Assembly (NCBI RefSeq): GCF_000003195.3
Contig: NC_012875.2
Coordinates: 12,180,174 to 12,244,173 of the forward strand
Reading direction: 5' to 3'
Length of the DNA stretch: 64,000 nucleotides
Source: Sorghum bicolor
Lineage: Eukaryota; Streptophyta; Magnoliopsida; Poales; Poaceae
In this document: piece after piece, positions 11,034 through 20,937 of the stretch
How positions within the stretch are numbered: position 1 is the first letter of the stretch
Layout of the letters: each line of letters begins with the position of its first letter
Position numbers and translations under genes: made by a program
Notes under the pieces: generated by a model
What the model was told of the DNA's origin: nothing
What the model saw: the letters and a program-made list of their open reading frames with translations, nothing else
Databases searched by the model: none

Positions 11034-12420
11034 TATCCATGACCGGTGGAGAAGCCTGCACAATCACAGTGAGAAATTGATCCTAGATATTTTTTGGTAT
11101 TCTAGCTGCATTCACACCGCATCAGTGTACTTCTGTGCAATAAAAGATGTAATATCACGAGTGTCACCACCAGTTCGATTCCACAGTGGCAATCTACGAG
11201 CCGGAAGTGTTAGTTACAATATCGCCGTCCGCTCATTCTATAACATATTGTGAATAGCTAGTGATGTATCCCTATCAGGTCAAGCCACTACACAATAGTG
11301 ATATTTTGCATACTACTGCCGGTTTTCGTTCTCGCTCGTCAATAATCTTTTCCGACATTGGATCCACGTAACTATCACAATATTATCACCACCATTGATC
11401 CTAACTACCGCCATTCATTCTAGTTATAAAAGTAGTGTCCTAACACCTACAGCCAACGATGAGATCCCCCATACCGATCGATTTTGTATGCAAGATACCT
11501 CTTCATAAGGTTTTTGCCACTTATAGTATATATCCACATATTAGACTCTTTTATGGGAGAGCGTCCTCCATATATATATATTTGGTTATGCATAGTTAAG
11601 ATAATGCACACGAGTGGTTCAAGAACAATATTTTTGAAGAATGAGTTGACACCAAAGAGTTGGGTGTTGTTAGCAATATAATGTTACTTGGCGCCCAACG
11701 TCGTTGTTGGACTGCATTGAGCCATTGGTACAGAGATGCTCATCATGGCTCCAATGGTTGTTGGTCTGCATTGGGATAGCGGTAGTGTTGTTAGCAATAT
11801 AATGCTACTTGGCGCCCAACGTCGTTGTTGGACTGCATTGAGCCATCGGTATAGAGATGCTCATCATGGCTCCAATGGTTGTTGGTCTGCATTAGGATAG
11901 CGGTGGACACTTGCTCATCACATGGACCAAACTATTATCGAATCTGGTTGGCTCTCTCCACCCCCTGTAGCATTCTCTTCCACCTCTAAGGCCCAACTTG
12001 GGTGCTACAAGAATGATTGTTAGATGGCCATATCATAATTAGGTGGTCATATTATAATATGTTTGTAGACTTCGATTGTATCATTAACCTAGTTGGTAAA
12101 ATATTATGTGTTTCTAGTCTTTATACTGTGTTTGTAGACTTCAAATGATTTTCTATTTTCTATGGTTTAAATTCATTTTTGCGCGGCATATATCATTGTC
12201 GGTTTACAAATTGCATCGAAGTTTTCCATAATCTTTTAGAATTATTTTGAATAATTCTAGCTACAAACTTGAATGGAAACACAATATATAGTTGAACGTT
12301 TAGAGCCTCGATACAATGTAGACAATCACAAATAGCACTAAACAAAATAATTAGAAATAGAATACACTTCAAGAAAAAAAAGGATTATGCCTCTAATTTC
12401 TACTAAAAGAGACAAATTCT
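11034..12420. other. intergenic DNA with one tandem duplication, no gene seen
   Basis: No coding region or recognisable element end is visible except the 121-bp direct duplication listed separately. Short open frames here have no recognisable content. Confidence 0.5.
11664..11904. repeat. two-copy tandem duplication, 121-bp period
   Basis: Copy 1 at 11664-11784 and copy 2 at 11785-11904 start with GTGTTGTTAGCAATATAATG and differ at only a few positions by eye (for example GTTACTT/GCTACTT, CATTGG/CATCGG, TGGGAT/TAGGAT). The flanks give no hint of a transposon. It looks like a simple local duplication. Confidence 0.8.
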
Positions 12421-12429
12421 TTGGCAGTT

Positions 12430-12830
12430 CTTCATCGATGGGCTTCTTCCGATTTACCTCTTCATGCACATTAGGTGCACTCTCATCAGCCTCGTCAACC
12501 AATTTTTTTTACAACTGAACATATTCTTCCACCTAGTACCAACCTTCACATCCACTAGCATCCCTACTGAAATTAGAACACCAAATCATGAACTTCGAAC
12601 CAAAACTAAATGGGATGAAATCATAATAAACACATCCAACAATACCTAAACTTGCAATCCGAACACTTGTAGATGATGTGGTCATAGTTGCGGCCTTCTT
12701 TCTTCATATGAACTCCAACACAATGTGCTGCTTAAACATGTTCCACGTAATGAGCTCCGGCCTTAGTCACTGATGAACTCGATGTGAGGCTAAGGACCAG
12801 GATGGGGATGCCATCTATATGGCGTGGACA
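12430..12830 (-). pseudogene. relic of a CACTA GRF-finger gene
   Basis: On the minus strand this stretch aligns by eye with the CACTA-1 GRF gene. Near 12750-12660 there is a degraded Cys/Gly finger region (complement of TTGCAATCCGAACACTTGTAGATGATG). Near 12560-12430 there is the exon-2 part (GWYWVEEY-like, then a basic helix and the PIDEELPKN-like region). Frames are broken, and no TNP2 sequence is adjacent. It is the last recognisable remnant of another CACTA insertion. Confidence 0.55.
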
Positions 12831-13166
12831 CCTCCCTTAAAACTAGTTGCGACAAGGGAGACAAGGATGGCAGATTGGGAATGAATGGGCTGAGCATCGA
12901 TCAAACCAAGTACAAATTAAGAGAAATAAAGGCTTGGACCATATATCAATGCTAGATCAAAACAAAACTTGGCAGTGATCTAAGTGCATTACTCCCACTT
13001 GAATCGCTTACCTCGCAGTGATATAGGTTGTCACTGTCAAGCTAAGATGTTAACCAGCCACGACGCTCTTTTCCTATATATTAGAAATTTATGTTCCCTG
13101 CCCGGTCTGTGTCCTTAGTGCCACCATCTATATCCACAATGACCACAAGAGCCCTAAGAGCAACAC

Positions 13167-14150
13167 TGTTGATATTAGTTACGCACACGAAAGAATCTAC
13201 AGAAATAATCCGCAAGCGCACGGATATCGGTGAGCACTTCATCTGGGAGATAAGTCCAGAGTATCGTATTTATATTTTTACCACTGGGAGAAAGCGTGCA
13301 AAAGACTAACCTTGGTCTTAACTACTACCCACGGGCTGCAAGACAAGATAGTGAGATATGAGCGATATAGAGAGAACTCCTTCGTCACTCATCTAACCTA
13401 TGGTAAGCTGTGTACATATTATTCTAAGGGGAGTAACTAGAGAAAAGAGACACATCAGAGAGTGCTTAACCATAGTACCATATATCCTACCTTACCTCCT
13501 GACGGGACATGGATTACTGAGACCCGAGAGGATTGTCACTTCCACCCCCCAAAAGGCTACCACAAGTCCGGCCAGATAGGGAGTATCTACGATTGTTCCT
13601 AGCCCAAGCACCACGCCTAAACTATGAACGATTACTCTATTCCCAAGCGCAAGCGAATAAAGTAAACTCATAAACCAAAAAACAATAAGAACATTAACTT
13701 ACTAGTATTAGAAGTTGAATTGCCGAATGATTATAGAACCAAGCCTCGGGTTAGGAGACTTGATCCTGAAGATACGAAGAAGAAGGCACCGACAGGCCGG
13801 GCTTCCTCAACTGCTATCTTCACCCTATACCCTCTCAATCTCTCTTGTTGCTATCACCCTAAAGAGATAGATCCACTCGAGGGAGCCCTCTCTGTCTAAC
13901 TCTATCTGGAAAATATGAATTAGGGTTTCAGAGTTACATCTCAAGGGGGGCACCCCTTTATTTATAGCCTCCTAGGAATCACCACAACCATTGGATCAAA
14001 CTTACTTAAATTGCGCTTAAGATTAATCCTCAAAGTCGGTGGAGGCTGATCCGCGAACTTCACCCCGATTGGTGGAGATAGTGGGGCGGGCGCCCTTGCC
14101 CTTCTGGGCGGCAAAGTCGGTGGAGGCTGATCCGCGAACTTCACCTTGGT
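13167..14150 (-). repeat. degraded LTR related to the Ty3-C/Ty3-D LTR family
   Basis: It starts TGTTGATATTAGTTACGC, close to the TGTTGATATTTGGTAACGC start of the Ty3-D LTRs. It then keeps the order of landmarks seen in those LTRs: GCAAGCGCACGGATATCGGTGAGCA, CGTATTTATATTTTTACCACTGGGAGAAAG (split here over two mentions), the GACAGGCCGGGCTTCCTC segment near 13792, and a GGGCGGGCGCCC palindrome near 14085. Orientation is inferred as minus by comparison with Ty3-D1. The right end could not be fixed: no CAACA end or 5-bp duplication is clear. A 34-bp piece starting CAAAGTCGGTGGAGGC is repeated at 14031 and 14112. Confidence 0.6.
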
Positions 14151-15837
14151 TTCTATTCCTTTACAAATTTTTGTAATCTCACCTCATTTTAAATCAAGAT
14201 GGCCTAGTTAAAAAGGCTTTTTCTTAAATTTTATTTAAATTGCTTAAAATATATTATGAAGTTAAACTCATAATATGTCCAAAATTTAATATTAAAAAGA
14301 TTTCAAAATACTATGTTTTGACTATCAAAATTTGATTTAAAATAATTTTAAAAGGATAATCTAAAGATAGAGTTCAAGTGTGATATGTTTTAAATATAGA
14401 TTAAATGTCCACTTTAAAAATTAGCTTATTAAAGTTTGGGAAATTTTAAACCACCGCCACAACAGCAAAACCACCTAGAAAACCACTTTGAAAATGTCGA
14501 GGGGGGCACTTTATCTGGTTTTAAAAGTTAAGTATATACATTATGTGGATAGTCTTTCCAATTCTGCGACTAGTTTAGGATAAATCGGCTTTTACTTATA
14601 CTCATTTAAAAAAGTAAAACCTTGTGTAGAAAATATTTTTTTATTTTTATCTCTCCTTTCTTTTTCGGCCAGGTCTATATTTTGCCCATCCGTTTCTTTG
14701 CCCTCCCTTCCTTTTTTTTTTCCTCGTCACCGGTGCCTCCCATTCCTTCTCTTCGGCCTCGGCCCAGATGCATCAGCCCAGCACCAGCCGCGCTCCCAGC
14801 CTCCTCCTTCAGTTGGACGGTCCAGTAACTGGCGTGCAGGCCACACCACCATAAGCCGTGCTACCTTTTCTCCGGCCAGCCAGGCACTCACGCTCCGCAC
14901 CTCCCTTTTGTTGGGCCACGGCTCAATGGCCAAAAAAAAAGGCAGCTGCCTGGCCGCCTCTCTCCCTTGCCTGTCTACCACCGGCACCGGGACCGCGCGT
15001 CAGCCTTTGTTCCCCAAACTGACGCTCGTCGAGGACGAGCGAAGCCGTTGTCAGAGAATGCCGCCGTCCGGTTCATCGAGACGTAGACGCTGTACATCTT
15101 TTTCGACCACGGCAATTGTAGATTTAGCGCCGGATGTCATCACCCACGCGTGCCACAATCTCGTCGTCCTCTGCTCGAACTCCCGCTGCCGTCGTCACCC
15201 ATCATTTGTCTTGGGCCGATGGTTGGTGAGCACGCCCCCAGTCCCCACACGACCCTCTCTCTCCTTCAGCTAGCTACGGGCACACCGTGCTGCCGATGCC
15301 CCTGGCCACGCGCTACTGCGCTAGGAGCCTGTAGAAAGGCTCGATGCAGTGTCTGCATTTGGATGGCTTGATCAAAATCTGACGGTGGAAGAAATGAGAT
15401 GATGTGCATCAATTGCAGGCTAGAGGTTCCACCAAACATTCGTGTTCAGAAAGGTCTCGTTTTCTACAGGACTGCAGTGAGAGGAAAACCATAATGTTCT
15501 GCACACAACATAAAATGAGCTATCAGTATTAGGTAATGCTCTTCCATCTACTTTTTTGCTAGCTTAACACGACATGCTGCAGTGAACGTCAGCCTTTGTG
15601 TGCATCACCTGCTTTATCCTTGCTTTGGGGAAAAGAAAAGAAACATTGCAGTGTAGGTGCACCAGCTACCAATGTGGATCTCTCAACCCACACCAAGATT
15701 AGCAACCACTCCTCTTAGTCTTACCAACAAAGAAATATTGTGATCCCTGACCACGGAACAACACCCCTGATCGACAACCCATTCCACATATACTCAGCGC
15801 CCACACTTAGCGCTAGTAGCTAGGCGCTATACCAACC
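14151..15837. other. intergenic region upstream of the RING-H2 gene, with an unrecognised GC-rich segment
   Basis: 14151-14640 is A/T rich with no feature seen. 14640-15360 is GC rich and open on the plus strand for 191 residues, but the reading has a biased Ser/Pro/Arg content, no recognisable domain, and open shadows on other frames, so I do not call it a gene; it may be a decayed gene fragment. 15360-15837 is the likely promoter region of the RING-H2 gene; no convincing TATA box is seen close to the start. Confidence 0.4.
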
Positions 15838-16185
15838 ATGAGCGACCTGTTAACCTACATTTCCAAGGTTATGTGCATCAAGGCAAGATCGGAGGCAACA
15901 CAGGCCGGCGATGACGGCGGTTGCCCAGCGGATGAGTGCCGCGTCTGCCTGTCAAAGATTCGGCTCGCCGAGGCTACCCGGCGTCTGCCATGTCGGCATG
16001 TTTTCCACCGGGACTGCGTCGACCGATGGCTCTTGTCCTGCAAGCGGACCTGTCCGCTCTGCCGAGTTTATGTGACCGATGGGAACAAGCAGCCGGTGGC
16101 GGCGAAGCACACCAGCCGTGAAGCACAGGCACTCGCCGACGACCTGGTGATCTGGTTCTCCACCGTGCTCGTCCCCGGTTTCTGA
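15838..16185 (+). CDS. small RING-H2 zinc-finger protein, probable E3 ubiquitin ligase
   Basis: A single-exon gene of 115 residues starting at an ATG in the context ACCAACCATGAGC. It has a complete RING-H2 finger: C34, C37, C52, H54, H57, C60, C72 and C75, with the usual RHVFHRDCVDRWL core and a CPLC at the second pair, including the Trp (W64) that contacts E2 enzymes in RING-H2 proteins. No transmembrane segment is seen at the N-terminus, unlike typical ATL proteins; the C-terminus is short and hydrophobic. The family transfers ubiquitin from an E2 to substrates; the target here is unknown. It is the only apparently intact host gene in the window, sitting between old transposon debris. It could be a recent paralog of a larger single-exon RING-H2 group. 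Confidence 0.85.
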   Translation: MSDLLTYISKVMCIKARSEATQAGDDGGCPADECRVCLSKIRLAEATRRLPCRHVFHRDCVDRWLLSCKRTCPLCRVYVTDGNKQPVAAKHTSREAQALADDLVIWFSTVLVPGF

Positions 16186-16876
16186 TGCCAAATCCCCTCT
16201 TTTGTTCGCTCGATCGAATGCTTGGTGTGTATTCTTTTATATATTTCAACACATGTACGTACCTATGTTATACTTATCGATCTTTAGAACAGTTTTTAGA
16301 AAATGTGTGTATTGTAGCATCTTGTTGGATGAATTTTATTCGAACTTTTGCACTTGGAGCTGATTACTGCAAATAAGAAGTCCGAGAAAATGTTGTCGGC
16401 ATTTATTGTACTATATATGGTGTTGTTTGTGTGTACAAATGTTAGCATAAATGTAGTTTGTTGCACGAGTGTTCACTGATTCGAAAAAAAATAGCGTTTG
16501 TACTTTTGGGTACTTTTTATTTTTAGTTGTTGTTCAGTTTAATATGAAAGAAATGAATTAGTAGAACTAAATATATGTTATTAAGTGCAATACTACAATT
16601 ATATTTTGTTTCAAAAAGAATACTAGCTATATAATCTATAACTCTTATAATCTTAAACGCCACTAACTCTTATAATCTTAAACACCACTAACTAGATTTA
16701 TAATGTTAAACCCCACTAACTATATTGTCTCATTGTAGTAAAACCTCAATAACTATTTATCTCAACATGCAATGCACTACCACATATACAATTAAAATCC
16801 AATAGCACACATGACAACTGTAATGTCCACGTCAACAAGATAAATAAATATAGTCCACATCATCAATACTATAAAA
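16186..16876. other. downstream region of the RING-H2 gene with a short tandem repeat
   Basis: A/T-rich DNA with no coding region. At about 16639-16730 three to four copies of a 25-28 bp unit (TAACTCTTATAATCTTAAAC plus NCCAC) lie in tandem. The 3' untranslated region of the RING-H2 gene should fall in the first few hundred bases. Confidence 0.5.
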
Positions 16877-17214
16877 TCTACTAATCCGTAATTCCCGCAG
16901 AAACACACGGGGTATGCTCCAAGTATCCTATAAAGACAAACCTAAGGTAATTATCTTGCACTTTCTTGCGCCACATCATTATCCACTCCTCCTGCTACCG
17001 CATGCAGATAAGTGCCACCTCACAAATGGTTTTAGTAGAGGATGCAGTTACCTACACATGTCCATGCACGCATACTGCTAGCACTATTCTCTACTGTGAC
17101 TTCCTCTATTCCTCTTCGAAAACCAAGCTATATATATTTGACTCGATAGACTACAATAAGACAATATTATGTTCCTCCTTCATACCCGCGGCAATGCGCA
17201 GGGAATTCACCTAG
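16877..17214 (+). mobile_element. probable short non-autonomous Helitron
   Basis: The right end has the plant Helitron signature: a GC-rich imperfect hairpin (CCCGCGGCAATGCGCAGGG, 17184-17202) about 8 bases before a terminal CTAG (17211-17214) followed by T. The left end is uncertain; TCTACTAATCCGTAATTCC at 16877 resembles grass Helitron starts. No coding capacity is seen inside. The right end is better supported than the left. Confidence 0.4.
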
Positions 17215-17253
17215 TTATATCTACTAACAAACATGTCCTTGCATTGCAATAAG

Positions 17254-17600
17254 CACTACTACAGAACAGGGCTTCGGACGATGCCCGAAATCTACAATTG
17301 TCTCGGCTTTTTCCGCCCTGAGGTTAAAAAGACTTTTAGTCCTCGCTCGTAAAACGCGCCGGAACTAAAGGGTCCTACCCAACGGCTACGTGTCAGGGTT
17401 GTCGGGGCAGGGACCCTTCATTCCTGGCTCGTGTTACGGGCCGGGACTAAAGGGGTCCCTTTAGTCCCGAGGCAAGCCACCAGCCGGGACTAAAGATTTA
17501 GCCCTGTTGTTGGCTTGCCCCAGGACTAAAGAGACCTCTTTTAGTCCCTACTCTTTTTTCGGCTCGGGAATAAAAGCCCACGCTATAAATCCCTTCCCTG
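17254..17600 (+). promoter_or_regulatory. 5' end, subterminal hairpin repeats and promoter of CACTA-2
   Basis: Inverted pairs of CTTTAGTCCCGG and CCGGGACTAAAG with short loops, at 17330-17560, directly inside the CACTACTACAG terminus. A TATAAAT box at 17584-17590 follows, in the same position relative to the hairpins as the internal TATA at 28718. The transcript of the GRF and TNP2 genes should start here. Confidence 0.7.
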
Positions 17601-18226
17601 GCCAAGACCGAGCCTATTCAAATTTCAATGAGCTGTTCTTGCTTGTTCTTGCTTTTGCTTTTGCCATTGCTTGTTCTTGCTTGTTCTTGTTTGTTCTTCA
17701 TCTCCGACACCCATTATGATCTTCTTCGACGTCATTATCGTTTCCTCAGGTCTAGGGGTAACTAACTTCATCATCTCTTATTTTTTGTTTTTATGATTTA
17801 TCCTCCATTTTAAGCTCAAAATCAACTGTTATAGTTTGAATAGACATCGACAGCGCCCAATGGTGATCTTCTTCGACTCGTCATCGACTCTTCGTGTTTA
17901 GAGGTAACTAGCTTCATCCTCCCATATCATTTTAATGTTGTTTTTGTCCTTGTGATTTCTCCACCACTTTGAGCTAAAATTTACTTGTTAGTTTGAATTC
18001 ATAGCTTAAATTAGTAACCATATATATATAATATTTCATGGTTTGCTATAAATTAAAGAATTATAGTGTCTTTATTAATCTTTCTTCTATATATAATTGA
18101 GATCATGAAAGGAATTTAATTAATAGGGTTCATCAAATTGACTTGTTAGCTAGACTTGTTAGTTTGAGCATGTATAAAGATTTTGAGTATAGAGTTCATC
18201 AAATTGACTTGATATTTTTTCATTAC
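17601..18226. other. 5' untranslated region of CACTA-2, left part
   Basis: A/T-rich sequence with two similar stretches near 17700-17760 and 17855-17910, both running GATCTTCTTCGAC then CTCAGGTCTAGGGGTAACTA or a variant and then AGCTTCATC. These look like a local duplication around a splice donor. No coding region is seen. It continues at 20166 after the CACTA-3 insertion. Confidence 0.45.
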
Positions 18227-18229
18227 TAG

Positions 18230-20165
18230 CACTACAAGAAATGCATGAATTTTTGACATATTTAATATGACAATAGACTGTGATGTCATTATAGCATCAC
18301 ATTATGACATTCTGTAATAGGCATTTTGACCTAAGTGACATAATAAAGCTGGATGTCATAATAAATGTCATAAAACTATTCTAATTGCATACTACGACAA
18401 TAGTCACTATGTCATGAGGCCTAATTTATAAATGTAAAAAATATTGACATAGGTTGGGTGTCAAAAAAATATTTTTGGAAAATTTTAAAATACTCTTGTC
18501 CATGTTGACATGTCTAATTTTCAGATGGGTAGTTTTTTTTTTCTTTTTTCTCTATTTTTTCTCAGCCTAATTTGTGTTGCTTTTAATTTGGGCCACGCGC
18601 CTGTGCCATTCCATAAAAAATAACGTCTTAGTCAATACTGTACAGAAAAGATGTCTTAGTAAAAGATGTAACTTAAAAGCATGAAATTAAATCAATGTTG
18701 GTCAGAATTAATTATGAACTTAAATCTCCAATTAAATTTCCGGTTGATTCCATTTAATTAGAGACCATCTTAAAAGTACAGGTGGATCTTAAATAATTTT
18801 CAGTAAACAAATATATGTAAAAAATAAACATATAACAAAATTAAACTAATCATAAAATTACTTAACATATAAAATGTTGATGGAAAAAACAAAAGAAAAT
18901 AAATTTGCGCGCGCAGCCTGCTGGCTTGGGAGGCCTGCCCAACTCCCCTCAGAGCCCAAAAGCCGGCCCACCAAGGAGCAAACCCTAGCACAGGCTCATC
19001 TTATCCGTCCAAACAAAATCGATGGTCACGATTCATCGAGACAAAAAATTCCCATATAAATAGGGGTGAAACCCTAAATTTCTATCCTTAGTCTCACTTT
19101 TCTCTCCCATTTCTCAGCCGTCTGTTTACATAGAGAGAGAGCTCGGCGCCTGTCGCGAGCCGCCGGAGCTCGGCACATTGCGGCCAGCGTGCGCATGTGA
19201 CGCAGCGGCGGGGCGGCACGGCGTCGGCCCACGCGTGGCGGCCTGCGTGGGGCACGACGGGCCCCTTCTGCGGACGTGGTGCGCTGTTCAAGCGAGCGGC
19301 TCCGTCACGCGCGGTCGCAGCGAGAGGCGCATGGCGCAGCAGCGAGCGTGGTGACGCCCGCACCCGAGGGCTCTGCTGCTGGCTCTCACGCTGCTCGCTG
19401 ACCGCGGCGCTCGGTCGGCAGCAGTGCGTGGCCCTACGGTCCCGCGCCTCCCGACCTCGGCGACCCGTCCAACCCGGGTACGAGCCAAGACGCGGCCAGT
19501 TCTTCAGCAAACGTGCTGACCCGTTCACTGAGAAAATTTTGAATTGTAAGACCGATGATTTGGACATAATATTGTGTGATGTATGGGATGATTTCTGTGA
19601 TGGGCTAAATTCTATGATGTATGAGCTATATTGTGATTTGTATGAGCCGGGATGAATTTTGTGGGCTTACGTAGGTAAAAAAATTAAAAGCCTGAATTTA
19701 GTGAGCTGCAAAAATAGATGGGCTGAAATTGTAGTGCTAAAAAATTGAATGGACTGCATTTAACAAAATGGATATGGGCTTGAAAAAAGAAAAAAATAAT
19801 GAACTTAACAATTTCAGCCCATGAAAAGAGTTTGTGTGGCCCATGAAGTGCCTGGTTGCTATATGGGCTTCAACAGGCCAAAATTGATTTTATGACATTT
19901 ATTTTTCTGTGCCATGTCATCGCCATGTCAGCTTTTCATCTTATGTGGCAATTTGCCATGTGGCGAGGTCTCAGATATTATGACAAATAACCAATGTCAT
20001 ACCTTATGACAAAAAATATATAGATGTCACATGATCCATTTACGACAGTGATTTTTTGACATATAGTTTTTTGTCAACTAATTGTCACAACTCTTATGTT
20101 ATGACATTATTTTCATATGTAATGACATAAATAGAAAGTCAAAAGATCACAAGATTCTTGTAGTG
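18230..20165. mobile_element. CACTA-3: complete 1936-bp non-autonomous CACTA, TAG target duplication
   Basis: The left end is CACTACAAGAA at 18230 and the right end is TTCTTGTAGTG ending at 20165. The 3-bp target duplication TAG is intact on both sides (18227-18229 and 20166-20168). Subterminal zones at 18240-18480 and 19880-20150 are full of TGACAT/ATGTCA words in both orientations. No transposase is encoded, so it would need TNP2 from a relative. The middle carries a promoter-like and GC-rich segment, listed separately. Confidence 0.92.
19020..19660 (+). other. promoter-like and GC-rich cargo segment inside CACTA-3
   Basis: A TATATAAATAGGGG-like box (CATATAAATAGGGG, 19053-19066) is followed at once by AAACCCTAAA, the telo-box often found in plant ribosomal-protein and translation gene promoters, then by a pyrimidine-rich leader and a sharply GC-rich block (19140-19500). 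The base composition is unlike the A/T-rich flanks inside the same element. The plus-strand frame 19197-19655 has no ATG start and no recognisable domain. I read this as a captured piece of a host gene (promoter, leader, part of exon 1); the parent gene is not identified. Confidence 0.5.
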
Positions 20166-20335
20166 TAGATAGTATCCATTATATTTTTCATGTTTAAAAC
20201 AAGAGAAGTATAGAATTTTTTTATTAGTGTCTTTTTAATTACTTTTCTTTAGAAAATATTATGTTTATAATAGAGAATAGACAAAAATTAAAATAAAATC
20301 ATGCATAGTTTAAATAAATGAGTATGGATATAGTA

Positions 20336-20870
20336 GATGGCAACCGTGACCGGGTCCTCAGTCTCTCATCACCGGGATCCAAAGTGTCTGCGGCCGGATC
20401 TTCCTCTCATTGCTTGTGGCGAGTGTAAGCAGAAGTTTGTGAAGGAGTACCGAGTGAAAAAAGAGGGTATTCTATATGTGTCCGGACCGTGAGGTGGGTT
20501 ATTATTTCCCCACATTTGATTAATATGGTTAATTTGTTCTAGTTTTGCTTGATGATGTTATTTAAATTCCTTATTCTTTGTTCTAATTGTAGTGGAAGGG
20601 CACCGGCGGATGTAAGGTTGGTACTGGGAGGAAGAGTACGTTCACCATGTGTGAAATTCTGTTACATAGGATGTTGCGGCCGAATGTGATGATGCATTGA
20701 GCCAACAGAAGAAGCCCACCACCCTACCAGCGGATGTGCAGTTGTCTGTTTAGTTGGGATAGGACAATAGCTAATTATGTTGCTTAAGTGCAGTTTAGTT
20801 CTAGTTTTTTTATTGCTAGCTGCGGTTGTCTTTGTTGTAGTAAGGGTTGCTTGAATTAATCAATCATGTG
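20336..20870 (+). pseudogene. decayed GRF-finger gene of CACTA-2
   Basis: The start matches the CACTA-1 GRF protein (MATVTGSSVS-like at 20337), followed by the finger half CGECKQKF and a second half beginning WKGTGGCK near 20593. An indel breaks exon 1 before the FYKCP equivalent, and exon 2 shifts frame after about eight residues. It lies upstream of TNP2, as in CACTA-1. Confidence 0.7.
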
Positions 20871-20937
20871 ATGTCATGCGTGTTGTGCAATAACATGAAG
20901 AACTAAGTGCATGGTTGTAATATTTAATGCAGATGTC

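Noticed and set aside
14698..15273. 191-residue plus-strand open frame
   Set aside because: It starts inside a pyrimidine run, has no recognisable domain, and is open partly because the region is GC rich; overlapping frames on both strands are equally long. Kept only as an unrecognised segment.
19197..19655. 152-residue frame in CACTA-3
   Set aside because: It has no ATG start, and competing antisense frames of the same length exist in the GC-rich block. Treated as captured non-coding or partial exon DNA.
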